This document shows positions 1 to 12,300 of a stretch of DNA of 41,281 nucleotides, in pieces. Numbering within the stretch: the stretch's first letter is position 1; each line of letters starts with the position of its first letter. Origin of the DNA: Haplosporangium gracile (taxonomy: Eukaryota > Mortierellomycota > Mortierellomycetes > Mortierellales > Mortierellaceae); NCBI GenBank assembly GCA_015499985.1, contig JAAAUF010000261.1:3205-44485 (forward strand), read 5' to 3'. A model generated the notes under the pieces. That model saw nothing but the letters and a program-made list of their open reading frames with translations. It did not search any database and was not told the DNA's origin. Made by a program: the position numbers and the translations under genes.

Positions 1-3000
1 CACGGTCTCTTCACGCTCCGGGGTGCTGATCGACGATCCCCGTTCAAAAGTCATCGAGCCACCAGATCTACGGTCCTGCCGAAGGGGAAGTGCAAACTCG
101 ATATCCTCATCCTCAATGCGCAACTTCTTCTTGGTAACTCCGATGTTGGGCGGATCCCAGGCGTTTCTAAAGACATAGGTCGAGCTCTCTTCCTGCTTCC
201 TCACACGCTCTTGAGCACGAATCTTGGCAATCTTGGCGAGCCGCAATTTCTCGAGACGAAGCTCCTCCTCCTTGATCCTGGCCTCCTCCTGCTCCTTCTG
301 CCAGCGCTCCTCTTCATCTAGTCGCTGCTGGGTCAGCTCTGCCTCAAACTGTTCTTGACGCTGCCTTGCTTCGTATGCCAGCATATCCTCGAGACCGTAC
401 CCCTTGCGGAATCCACCGGCACTGCTCTTGCGACTCCTAGGTCGCCTCTTCTCTGTTTTCTGCAAGATCGACATCTGGACGCCGACGTCGATATCCCAGG
501 CATTGACCAGCCTAAAGTTTTCAAACGCCTGACTTCCTGTCACCTGCTCTTGGGCCTCCTCCTTGAGACGCTCGCGCTCATATCGGGCCTGCTCCTGGAG
601 CCGGATCTGCTTCAGCGCCTCCTCCTCGATTTCTAAGCGTCTCGTGACCTCCAGTTCATCTTGGCGCTTCCGCTCTTCGACACTGGCAGCATAGTTGTAG
701 TACTTTCTGGTAGGCGTACGAGGAGTCGAACTGACAGATCCGTTGGCCTCCCAGGGAAAGATGGGTCGACCCTTTCCAGAAGGGACCGACGTGTTGTCGT
801 CGTTCGTGGTGTTTTCGATTAGGAGAGGCGTGGGTTCAAGTGTGGGGTGTGCCTTTCTAGGATCCTCGGGCAGATCCCAGGCGTTGGGATAGTACATGTC
901 GGGAAGACCGACAGGCTCGGGTATAATGGCACCAAACTTGGCCGCACCGTTGGTCACAGCGGGGGAATCAGTGACGGGAGGCAGCCGGTACCGATAATCT
1001 GTCAAGTGGTGAGGGTTGCTCTCCCGATCGACACTGGTTGTGCTCGTGGTTTGCTTGTGGTGGGCTTGTCGCTCGTCTACGCTAGCGACCGTATCATTTG
1101 GTCGCCAGCTGTGCGACTCAGGCTCGGGAAGCGGAGGTATCACTGGGGGCAGAGGAGGTGGTTGGTAGTGATAGTCGGTCATATGATGGGGGTTGTAAGC
1201 ATAGTGTGTTTCATGATACGTCGGAGGCAGAGGAACTGCGGGTTCCTGGTGATGGTGTTGCTCGTGATGTTCATGATGTTCGTGGTGCCCGTTCTGCTCA
1301 TGGTGGTGATGGTGCTCATGCTTGTGCTCATGATTTTCATGGTGATGCTCATGGTAGCCGTTTTGATGATGTTCGTAATGTCCATTTTGGTGGTGGTCAT
1401 GGTGCTGGTGCTGCTGATACTCATAGTGCTGCTGCTGATGATGATTGTGCTCGTGCTCGTGGTGCTGGTCGTGATGGTGCTGATCGTGGAGACACTCTAT
1501 CCTCTCGCCCAGACGAGGTGGGATCGGGGGCAGCCATTGTTCGGAATGTCCTTCCAGCAGGGGCTGTTGGGCTTGGTTCTGGTGGTCGTATGCCTGGAAC
1601 CACCCATCGTAATGTGGCTTCTTCTCGGTCTCCGGTTCACGGGGCTGCCCGTCAAAACCGAGGTGATCCCATTGGCTGATAGGTGGCAGATCGTAGCCAT
1701 GTACGACGTCGTGGATATCGGAGGGCTAAAAAGACGTTTGAGATTAACATTACCAAAAAATAAAAAAACCAAAAGGGTCAATCTCACAGCCCTGGTTTAT
1801 CTCATATTCTGGCGTAGGCCTCAAAGACCACAAAAGTTTTACTTATTACGCCCGCTTATCCACAACCGAGTTCAGCTGCTCTTTTTTTTTTTTGTGCAGG
1901 AGGAATGTTGCGGTGAGATTTGGACCCAACAAGAAATACCTGTTCTTGTTACGAGATACGGGCCCCCCCTTTTTGTTCTTGAACAACAACCCTAACATTC
2001 CTGGTGTAACTAATCTTGATAGCAGTCTATTAATTCGACTATCTTTCCCCCTCTCTTTCATCCGCACTCTCTGACTGCCTTTTTTTTTCTTGCTGTATTT
2101 TTTCATTCCCCTCCAGAAGATAAAGGAAAATTTAAGAGAGCTCAAGGGGAGCTCAGGCCATCCACAGCCAATGTCCAGGCATGCCTCCAGAAAGTGAGCC
2201 CAAACACAAAGAGTCGGGATTATCGTCACCGATAGAAGAACAACAAGCAAAGGCTCTCAAAGATAAAGAATATCCTGCCCCCAGGTGGAAAGGTATAGCG
2301 TCATGTCCGCCTTTGGTACACAATTATCCGCTTGTCTTCCTCCGTCCTCTTCCTTTCTCACCTCCCCCCATCATCATTTCATCCCTTTGCGTAATTTCAT
2401 TTGAAAAGTAAGCACGAGTAAACGTACCTTTCCGCCGACAAAGTTGTCAAAGACATTCCACCACTGCTGGACCAAATCGATGGAATCCTTGGAAGAGGTG
2501 TTGCGAGGGAAGACCGTTCCGTCTGCGAACCGAAGCCATTGCCAAGGCTTGAAGTTGCCGATAAAGTGGACGACCGCCAGCCTGTCCCTGTATTGTTGGT
2601 ATGCAGGAGCATAACTATCGTTGCAAGGAGGAGAGAGAGAGAGAGAGAGAGAGACCGTGAGTCTCTTTGTTCCTGCGTGTTTGTTTTTCAAAAACAGACC
2701 AGGCTGGTCGGAATTGAAAAAGAAGGGGTGATGACAAAAAAAGAAGGGGGTTTGACATTGGATACGGCGGCAAAGATTATTTTGCAATTGGAGGAAGAGA
2801 AAAGCACACAAACAGTTGTTTTGCATTGTGTTCACATAGGTTTCGTTGATAGGTTGTGTTCGCTGTTGACTTCAAAAAAATGAGAAGGCCCAACAAAATT
2901 ATAAACTGATCTACAGTAAAGAGAGCAGCAAACAATAAAACAAAAAGATGTGCGGGTTCATCACAATGGGTCGCAAAACGTGAGTGTAAGAAAATGGTAA

Positions 3001-4312
3001 AAGTAACCACACAAACACAAAAAAAAAAAAAATGTCCCCACGCTCTTCTCGACGACGATAAATTTCTTTTTTTGAAATCGATAACCCCTGTCCTTTTAGT
3101 CGCCCGAATGGGTCCGTCCGTTCATACTCCTCTCTCCTTCCCTCCTTTCCCTTTCACCACCACCCATGCACCCGATTGTCATTTTCATGTTGTTTTGCGA
3201 CTATCGCGTTCCTACACAAAACAAGCAATGGAAAAAACAAAATAAAACAACAATAACAACACCCTGTCTATTCATGTGCCAAAAAGAAAATCAGAAGGGA
3301 CCATGAACTAACAAAGTAAATAAGGTCAAGAGGGGAAAAAATAAGAGGACGCGCAACCATGTGGAGGACTAGTGTCATCATTCCCTCCGATTTCCCTTTT
3401 CGCAAGTCCGCCCTGTCGTTATTTTTTTGTATATGTTTCTGGCTCATTGTGGGATAGGGTTTCTCGTACCTGTAGGAGGCTGTCGGCGTTGTATTGTAAG
3501 TGAATGGCAACCGGTTGCTACTTTCCCCTCTGGACCATCCACTGAAGTAGCTGTTCAGCAATCCTTGGTCGCCACCTTTCAAACGTATCCAGCATCAGGG
3601 AGAAATAAAAAACAAGGACACACATGAAAAAGGGGGTGAAGGAAGACAAAAGAACACGGTTGTCGTTAATATCGATTATTGTTCGTGTACTTAGTCGTGA
3701 GCAAGCAGTAGACAGAGACACAAAAACGAAAAAAGTAAAAAAAAGGCGATAAAGGGACAAGACACAATAGAGAAAGAAAGAAAGAAAGAAGATTACTTTA
3801 CCATCGAAGGTCCCTTCTTGGCTAGCCATTTGGATTAACCCTGTGTAATCCTTGAAGGACGGCTTGCAGACAAAGACACCCGAGTTAAAGCAGTCTGGCC
3901 AGCCAGCGTCGGGAGAGGCAGCAAAGCGCTTGTTCCTGTCGTCGTCATCAAGCGATCCGTTGGCGGCAGTGTCGAAGAGATCATCGATATTCCTGAGGAC
4001 GAGCGTGTCAGCATCGAGGAAGACGACCTTGGAGTACTGTGTTTGGTTGAAGACGTGGATCTTTGTGAGGGTGATACCCAGCTCGGGTCGACCGAGGAGA
4101 GCGAGGTTTTTTGCTGATTGAGAATCAATCTCTCCGATTTCGATGACCGAGTCAAAGACAGCAGCAAGCTTGTCACGAATGGGCCGTGAGACTGCAGCGG
4201 TGATGAGGACGGCGAGTTGTTTTGTTGTCTGTGATGTCCTTAGAGAGTGAGCGAGGACTAATGCGCCGCTGGCGTAGTTATTGTTTGTGAGGAGGGTGAT
4301 GTAGGCCTCCAT
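1..4312 (-). CDS. GLG1: Glycogenin, long fungal form (3' end outside window)
   Basis: Self-glucosylating glycosyltransferase (GT8 family) that primes glycogen synthesis from UDP-glucose in the cytosol. I join four exons: 4312-3802, 3575-3470, 2614-2428 and 1725-1 (open at the left edge), giving 843 residues in the window. The start is the ATG just before EAYITLL, where glycogenins usually begin. Residues 1-268 form the catalytic domain: the DxD metal site is D100-A-D102 in FLDADTLVLRNIDDLF, followed by WPDCFNSGVFV, GGDQGLLNSYFSGW, the acceptor motif YSYAPAY (Tyr205 and Tyr207) and HFIGNFKPW. Beyond it lie a His-rich stretch (about residues 345-433), an FPWE motif, three NAWD motifs and a charged helical region rich in E, R, K and Q. 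Introns are 226, 855 and 702 bases. Identity of the catalytic part is near certain; the tail and intron 3 could hide a small exon. Confidence 0.95.
2631..2654. repeat. (GA)n microsatellite in glycogenin intron 2
   Basis: Twelve GA units. On the glycogenin (minus) strand this is a CT run lying about 16 bases before the AG acceptor at 2616-2615, so it serves as the polypyrimidine tract of that splice site. Confidence 0.9.
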
Positions 4313-5650
4313 ATGGCAAGACTTGACTCTATCCTGGAAGGTGAATGTATTGTTATTGTTTTTGTTGCTATGGGTAACGGAAGGACTCTCCTGTAGCGAA
4401 GAATGAGCTTGGTTGTTTTTGGTGGGAATCGACTCTCGTTGTCGGTTAGTGAGTGAGAAAAGGAGAAGGTAGTGTAGGAATGGAGAGGAAAGGAAAGTAG
4501 GAAAGAAGAAAGAGAATAAAAAAAAAGTGGTGGCACGCACGTAGTTGTAGGAAAGTACAAGAACGACGTAAAGAAAAGAAAAGTAAGGGACAGCGAGACA
4601 AAGAAGGGACGCGAATGTGAAATCGGGAATGGGTTGGGGAGAGAGAGACAGTGTACACACAGAGAGCATGACAAACGAATAAAACATTTTTTAACAAAAA
4701 AAGCCAAACAAGCAAAAGAAAGAAAAATGTCAAAGCGGGATCGTTCTTTTTTCCCTTTCGAGTTTGGATTGGGGATGGGAGGAGACGGCGGAGGGGAAAA
4801 GAAGGATGAAGACGTTGCTTGCTCGGTTGGCGATGTAGACAAGGCACCCCTTGAACAAGAGACAACATACAGCTACTTGATGAATGTGTGCTCCTGATTA
4901 TGCCCCAGAGAATCCCCAGATAGGCGCTTCAATAACCAGTCCGGAACCATTCGAACTCTATGCTCCTGGTTCGCAGTCTCAATCCAACAGACAAGGCCCC
5001 AAGCCTTGTCTTGGATCCCTTCTCAACCTCCAGCATCTTCCTGCCAGTCTTGCTAGCACAAATAAAAGCATTCATGGCGTGCATGGGATCGTTCTGTCTG
5101 TCAGCAGTCATTTGTTTCTGTCTTCTTACTGACTGTCACTCTCTCCTTTATTTTTGTCCGGGCTTTATTTGACAAAACCCTTCTTACTAAGTAAACATGC
5201 ACATACACACAAACATGCAAGCGCTTCATGTGAGAAGAGGAATGAAACTCTATACGTATCTACTTTCTCTCTCGCTCGGCCTCGTTCTTTATCGCCCATC
5301 AATTCAGGCACATAATCACGCATACCGCCGTGCGCCTCATTTGGTCTGGGCGTGGGTGATTACGGAAAACGCAGCGTCAATTTCCTTTTGTCAGTGTCGC
5401 TTGCTTATCTCGAATGAACCATGCATATGTTGGTCCGTGAGACACCTGGAAACGTTCATTGGCTATCAGCACGTTATCAAAAACAGAACAAAAGAGCGTG
5501 CAATTTGTATGTGCAATTTTATATGGGTTGTTACAACCTTCTAATAGTGCCAGTGGATAATAAAAAAGTTGCAGGAAACAAAATAAGCCAACAACAAGAA
5601 CAACATCATTAAACTTGACACTCGTTGCGCTTTGACGACCTTGCCTCCTC
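4313..5650. other. Spacer: glycogenin promoter/leader and EF3 3' flank
   Basis: About 4437-4800 is GA-rich on the plus strand, so CT-rich in the glycogenin sense, matching the leaders of the other genes here. The part near 5500-5650 should carry the EF3 3' UTR. A 115-codon plus-strand ORF (5197-5544) is discussed in the findings. No other gene is supported. Confidence 0.6.
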
Positions 5651-8600
5651 TTAATCACTATCCGTGTCAGGCTAATTAAGCATGAACAAACATAAGCAGA
5701 ACAAGTATGAGTTAGTATTGCAAAATGAGAAAGAAACAAAATGTCATTTGACTTGACACAAACCTAACACAAAGAATGACAAGAAGGGAAGGAGAGACTT
5801 ACGGGCTTGGGGGTGCCTTTGTCGGAGGCAAGCCACTCGAGATGGCGGAGGCGACGACGGATCTCCTGGGCCTTGATGTCATTCCGGCTCTTCTTCTTCT
5901 TCTTGTTCACCACAACAATAGGCTTCTCTGCCTCCTCGAAGTTACCCTCCTCCACCGCACTCTTACCCTGAATAGTGATTCGTCCTGCACTCACCAACCA
6001 TGTCTCAGGGCATAACGCGCTCAAAAACTCCTTGTTGTGCGAAATCATAATCACGGCTCCTCCCCAGTGTCGGATAGCCACCGCCAGTCCTCCAAGAGCC
6101 TCGCGATCCAGATAGTTAGTAGGCTCGTCCAGGACCAACATGTGAGGGTTGTTCCACATCGCGGCGGCGATGACAACCTTGACCTTTTGACCACCTGACA
6201 GTCCACTGATCATGTTGTGGTCGGCAATGTCGCCATCCAGTCCAACATCTTCCAAGTGCCGGCGGATACTTGATGGCGTCAACTCACGGTAGCCCAATCC
6301 CTCCCTCGAAGCCTCTCGATCATCAAACTGTCGCACCAGCTTCTCGTATCCGAGCTCAAGCAACCGCTCCCGAGACATCCAGGTATTGAACTTGTGTACA
6401 TGGTTCTTCCACTTGATCTCGTACTGGTACGACTTTTTCAGCTTCTGTCGTCCCATGATCGCCTCGACTTGGCGCTTGCTTCCGTCACCTCCGGTCACCC
6501 AAGTCTCCATCTGCTTCTCTTCTTCCTCTGACATCGCGACTGTAGGCTTCTCAAGGACTTCTCTGTCTGCTCCTCCCTGGTACCGCCACTGGATATATGC
6601 GTTTGGTGTCTTTTCCAAATGTTGCTCAAGATGGTGGAATGCGTGCTGGGCCACGTAACCGATACGAAGGTTGGGATGTCTCCATGCAGTGCCCTCCTGA
6701 GGTGACGCCTCTCCAGTCAGCAGTTTGATCATCGTCGACTTTCCTGCTCCGTTGGGACCAATGACTCCGACACGTGACGAGAGTGACAGCTGGACAGACA
6801 CGTCAAGGAGCGATGGCTTGGTGCTTCCTGGGTAGGTGTAGGTGCAGTGGGCCAGCTTCATAATCGCTTTAGTGTTGGACTTGACACCGACCAGGAAACT
6901 GGGCTTGGGGAACTCAAACTTCACCGATGTTGCCGCCAGAGTGTAGTACGACTTTGCCTCGGGCTTCAGCTTGACAAACTCGGATAGATTACCCTTATAC
7001 ATCTTTAGCTTCTTGCGCTCGTAGTGAAGAATATTGGTGCAGACATTGTCGAGGAAACTGGAGTCGTGAGATACGATGATCGAGGTGATGTTAGTCTGGC
7101 TGATGAGGTAGTCCTCTAGCCATTTGATGTTGGTGACATCCAAGTGATTGGTGGGTTCGTCTAGCAGCAGAATGTCGGCATTCATTAACATCGCGCGAGC
7201 CAGCTCCAGCTTCATCTTCCAACCTCCTGACAGGGAAGCGACCTTGCTCTTCTGCATCTCATCTGAGAAGCCCACAGACGTCAAAGCCTTGGCGATCTCC
7301 TCCTGAGAAGTGCTGGCCAGCTTGACATCCGATGCAACAAAGTCAGCAACGCCCATCTCACCCTGTTCTCCCTGCAAAGCATGCTCGACAAAGACAGTGC
7401 GAAGAACATCTGACGACGGGAACCCGTCCAGCTTGCCCAAGGAGATGGCTCGCATCAGTGTCGACTTTCCAGCGCCGTTGGGGCCACAGAGACCATAGCG
7501 ATGTCCTCGATGCAACTTGAGCTTGGTGTGATTGAGAAGCATCATACCGCCGTAGGCAAGAGAGAAATCAATGTTGCAAAGTTCTTCGCCATCCTCGTTG
7601 TCCTCGATCGAGCCCTCTCCGTTCAGCTTGCGGTCCAAATCGATGTAGTGGTCCAAAACAAGTTTGACCACCGCAGACGCGTCCGAAGGAGAGAGGAATG
7701 CTGTAAAGTAGGGTGCCAAGATCTGATTCCACTCGCGAGGCGACAAGTTCTCCTCCTTGATCAAAACAATCGAAAGACTGGCGACGTGAACTTTGACGGT
7801 GTCAAAGAACGAAGGGAAGAACCCAAACCTGCTCACAGATTGATTGACCAAGTTGCGGGCTTCTGTCTCGGTGGGCACAATCGAGTTAGCCTGTGTAGAA
7901 GTGTCGAGTTTGGTGGCGCCTCCTGCCTTGATTAAAGTGTTACGTGCAGCGGTTGCCAAGGCACGAATCTCGGGTGCAGCTGCAATGTCGATGATGCGCT
8001 CCAGTCCTGGCAGCAGGTCGGGCAAAAACTGACCAGCCTCTGCGGGATCCTTGACCAGCTTACAAAGGTTGTCGACAATGATAGTGGTCTGGCGTTGGAC
8101 ATGAGCTGAGCGCTCATTCAGGGCGCGTACCAAGAGAGGGACCATAATGGCCAAGGCTGGACCGTGCATGTCGGCGACGAAGGTGGTGGCAGAGAGCTTC
8201 TCCATGACAGCAGGTACTTTTTCTGGATGGGCCATGCAGTCGCAGAGGTCTTTGAGATGTCGAGTGATATCGGGGTTTCCTCCCACGTTACAGATGCGTA
8301 GCATTGTTTTGCTTGCTTGTTCTGCGACCTGTTATTTGCATACATGCATATATACGAGAAAGTTAGTTAGTAACGATGATAATGACAATCGCATAGAAAG
8401 AAAAAAGCGAGCTTGCGAATAAAATGCGCGTACAGGGGGTAATTATCAGCAAGGAAACACAAAGTCATAAAAAAACGCTCACAGGGGAAACAAGGGAGAA
8501 GAGAGGGGAAGGGGGTAGGGAGTGGAAAAATAAGCTGTGGTCCAAAGGAAGGAAGAGTGGAAGGGGCAAACTGAAATAACTCTCGTTACCTCCTTCTTGG

Positions 8601-9180
8601 TGTCTGACAAGCAATCCTTGACGATGGGGATAATCTCAGGCAGGGCAATACCGACTTGGATGGGAGACGCGTTCGAAAGATCCGCCAGCAGTTGAAGGGC
8701 TCCCACCTTGGTCTGCCATTTTTTCCCCATACCCGTAATGTTTTGAAAGAGAATCGGCAAGACAATAGGTGCTGCCTGTGAGGGCATAAGGGCCATAATT
8801 GCCTCAGCAGCACGCGCAGCAGCATCCTGAACGACGGGTCCCTTGTCCGCATAGAGGTCTAGGATAGTTGGTAGCATGGGCAGCAAGAAGGGCACAGAGG
8901 GCTCCTTGATCTCCTCGGCCAGGGCACAGATACCAATCAAGGCACCTTCGCGAGCAAGGCCCGACTTCTTGTTGGTCGACTCTGTCTGGAGGTTGGCGAG
9001 GATGTTGTGGGTGTTGAGGTTGATGAGTCCGTCCTTGAGGACCTTGTTAGCCATGTCACGGGCGATCGAGTCGCATTCCTCGCTGGTAGGGGCGGTGTAG
9101 AGTAGGCTTAGCATCTCTGTGAGCTCGTGGACATCTGGGGTTGATGCCGCACCAGCAGGAGGCACCTCTGATGAGATCAT
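5651..9180 (-). CDS. TEF3: Translation elongation factor 3 (EF3)
   Basis: Fungal ribosome-bound ABC-F ATPase needed at each elongation cycle, linked to E-site tRNA release. Exons: 9180-8590, 8328-5803 and 5671-5651, giving 1045 residues, almost exactly the length of yeast EF3. The N-terminal part (to about residue 400) is a HEAT-repeat array. ABC1 has Walker A GPNGAGKST (about 479-487), signature LSGGW (about 563) and Walker B LLLDEPTNHLD (about 584). ABC2 has Walker A GPNGAGKST (about 721), signature LSGGQ (about 907) and Walker B LVLDEPTNYLD (about 929). Between the ABC2 Walker A and signature lies the chromodomain-like insertion around YEIKWKNHVHKFNTW (about 832-869) that is diagnostic for EF3. 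A lysine-rich tail (NKKKKKSRNDIK) follows, and the protein ends PDTDSD on a tiny last exon. The start ATG opens MISSEVPP; the upstream leader is CT-rich in sense. Introns are 261 and 131 bases. Confidence 0.97.
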
Positions 9181-9370
9181 CTTAGCGAAAAAGTGATCTC
9201 TTTTTGTTGATGTTGTTTCCTTGTCGACGAGGAGGAAGGAGCGATGAGAACAAGGATGAGAGTGTCGTCGAGTGCAGCAAGTGTAGTGATGAAGGAAGTG
9301 AAGTGCGTGTATGCAAAGAGAATAAAAGAGGGAAAAGAGGCAAAAAGGGAGGATGCAGAGCAAAATATAC
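9181..9370 (-). promoter_or_regulatory. Pyrimidine-rich leader of EF3
   Basis: Directly upstream of the EF3 ATG the minus strand is rich in C and T (seen as GA-rich on plus, about 9225-9355). This is consistent with a transcription start region or 5' UTR; no clear TATA box was seen. Confidence 0.45.
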
Positions 9371-12300
9371 TGATTTCTCATCGCCTCCTTTTCGCCACTG
9401 GAGTTGCGTCCTAAGCCTCTCCCGCACTCACGCAATGCACCCATGGTCGCTTGTCAACGAAGCAAGTCTAGCCCTCTCTCTTATGACGCCGTCTCCTTCC
9501 CTTCTCCCTTCCCAACAGTCACTCAGTCAACTAGGTTGACCCTTTTGCCCAAATGACACTCGCGCTTGGACCCTTTCTCCCAGCGGAGCCTCAATGGATT
9601 CAACCTTCTCAGTAAGAGCTAACAGAAACGACAGACAGACAGTCAAAAAAGACAAGGCAGCTCATTTTTAAGAGGCCTGACCCGAGACCATGCATGTCTT
9701 TCAAAAGGCTAAAAAGTCAACCGACCAAATACTTTCCAAAAGACAAACTATAGCCGCATTACAGAAAACAAAGCCCAGGCTTGTAACATGGGCTGTTGGC
9801 CCTGACATTGTCAAATACATGTGCGCCGCCAAAATTTACTTTTTTCAGTTTTGTTCTCCCATTGTTGTTCTTTTTATTTATATCCTTGTTTCGTTCTAAC
9901 GAACATGATCTTTCTTTTACGTTTTTTGTGCCCGCTTCTTACCTGCTCTACTTTCCGGGCCCTTGTTTCTCATCAGCCCAAGAAAATAGATGGCCCTCTC
10001 GTTAAATTGCAGCAAAGCGTTTTGCCAAAACACAGACATCAGATACTCAATCCTCAAACGACCACCAGAGAACCAGAATGATGTTTTGATAATTTGATCC
10101 GCATTCCCTTATTATGTCAATCACTTGTACTTTCGTCGCTAATACAAGCAGTGAAATAGCTTCAATGAGCTGGTCAGTGTATTATCCTTCATTTTTATCG
10201 ACAATCCTCGTATTTGACAAACAGCGATAAGCTGATCGCGTCGGACCTTCACTTTAAATACATTCAAAAACTCACTTCAATACCCAGTCGAGTCGAAAAG
10301 ATTTGTGCCTCGCCTTGTTGCACCTACTTCCCCTTGCATTCATGTATCTTTCATTGAGGATAATACGCTAAGCCTAAGTTGGGCCTTATTATTCACTTAT
10401 TCTTCTCCCTAGATCAATCAACAATCAGCTGGAGATGTAGTGACGATAGATTGAAATCCTTACCAGGCTGTATCTCAGATTACTTCTGTACAACAGGGCC
10501 GATTCGAGAGGACCATAAATGGATCCATTCAATCGTGTACAAAATACAAACTTGGCGACATTTAGTGTTGTGTGACGCCTGCTGCTATGCCGATAAAGCT
10601 ACAATATCCACGAGGAAAAAATGTGATGGTTTTCTTCGTTCCTTATTTGTGTTTCCATGTATGTTGTCAAGTAACAGAGCAAATTTTTTATTGCTACCGA
10701 TAAAGTCGGCGAGAATCCATTTTTCTGTTAGGAACTTGTTCTTTGTGCATATCTTACAACTATCTCGTGGACCTGATTCGCCGACCTCCTCGCCATCGAG
10801 CTAGAGAGGCCATCACATCCCCGATTTAGGTTATCAATCAGATGTGCTGTTTGTATCTACTTTACTGCCGATAAAAAAAACTGGCAAAGCGTGCAGCTTC
10901 TTTCTCTACATTTCAATTTCAAGGGTATGCTCCGAGTGTGTTCGGTTTTCCCTTCTTCAACTACTACTAGGACGTGCTACGGCTCTAAGGCACTTCTTTG
11001 GTGTGCTTCTTTGTTTCAAACATTTGTTAACATATAAGGGCCTCGTCGATATTCCTCCCCAGCAAGAGTGAGATGATCATCTTAATTCAACAGATCACGT
11101 CTTCAACTTGTCGCTGAATAGAGTCGACGTTCACTTCATCGTCGATCAAAAGATTGAAAACGCGTGCACCGCCTCTTCCAACTACGCTTTTTTTACCAGG
11201 ATTTTGCATCTCGCAAAAAGGACTTTTTTGCAATACGCTGTGAAACTGAACATGGGATGGGAGGGCTCAGTTCGCCTGCGCTTTTTTTGTGGAACTAAAT
11301 GTTGGATTTGCCATTCGTCAGTTTCTCCAGCAGCGCTTCATTCTTTCAGGGCATGTTACACGATATATATTGATAAGTGCTATACTCGCCTTTCCAGTTT
11401 CATTGTTATAAATGTGGTCGATAGAGATAGCCTGTACATTAGGCTTCTTGTTTAGTCTTATGGTTCAACTCTTACTCCATTGAAATTATAAATCCTATGA
11501 TGTTATCTTCGGATAAAAACGGCTACAGAGGCACCGATCTAATATGGGAATCACTGTTCTTTTCTGCGATTTTTTTTTCTTTGCCGCCACTTGGCTCTGT
11601 CATTCAAAGCCTTTGTTCAGTTGCGAATCATTGCTCTTTTCACAATAACATGATTTCGAGAAATTGATTTGCTTTATGAGATGGTTCCACTATTGGACTA
11701 CGCAATGAAGGCGCTACAACCGTCTGGTGAATCATTAGTACTCGCTTGCATTTTTCTTCATTCTCAATGAATTCACGGACGCTTTCCTGCAAGGTTCTCT
11801 CGTCTTTTTTTTTTAGACCTTCATAGATAACAAAGGGATGTACCGCCATTTGTTAGGCGATAGAACTTGGTAACGAATACGATTGAGCGGTACAGGCGGA
11901 GGTGTGTGTGAATGAGTTTTCGAAGTAGGAAGGGAAAGAGGGGAAGAATAAAAGCGATGACCATAAAAATTGTTTCACTATTGAGGGGTTTGTATCCACA
12001 TGACCACGCTATGTGTGATCAAACAAGCTCCAGCCAATTGACCATTGCCCTCAGTTCGCCGTAGCTTGTGCTGTTGTTTCTTCTCGACTCTCGCATAAAA
12101 ATTTTGGTGGCGTCTCTAATTTTATTCCAAAATTAACGCATTTTTTTTCTTCTCTTGGTTCAATTCACAAGCCCATGGATAAGATGCATGAGTGTCTGTC
12201 GTCAGTCGGCAAGGCATACCATATCATATACATGAACATGCACATGTACAGCCTGCTTTACTGTGCATACACTGCCAGCCGCAGGTGGTCTTCTGAACGG

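Noticed and set aside
847..1995. 382-codon plus-strand frame full of Met, Val and Leu, like a membrane protein
   Set aside because: It is the antisense shadow of the His-rich glycogenin exon: CAT/CAC codons read backwards give ATG/GTG. The glycogenin frame continues through it.
4313..4868. N-terminal extension of glycogenin or separate minus-strand proteins
   Set aside because: The frames are Ser/Phe/Leu-rich translations of a C/T leader tract. Glycogenins start at the EAYITLL motif.
10379..11455. Three consecutive plus-strand open frames
   Set aside because: None has a good ATG start or known motif, and the composition is that of AT-rich spacer.
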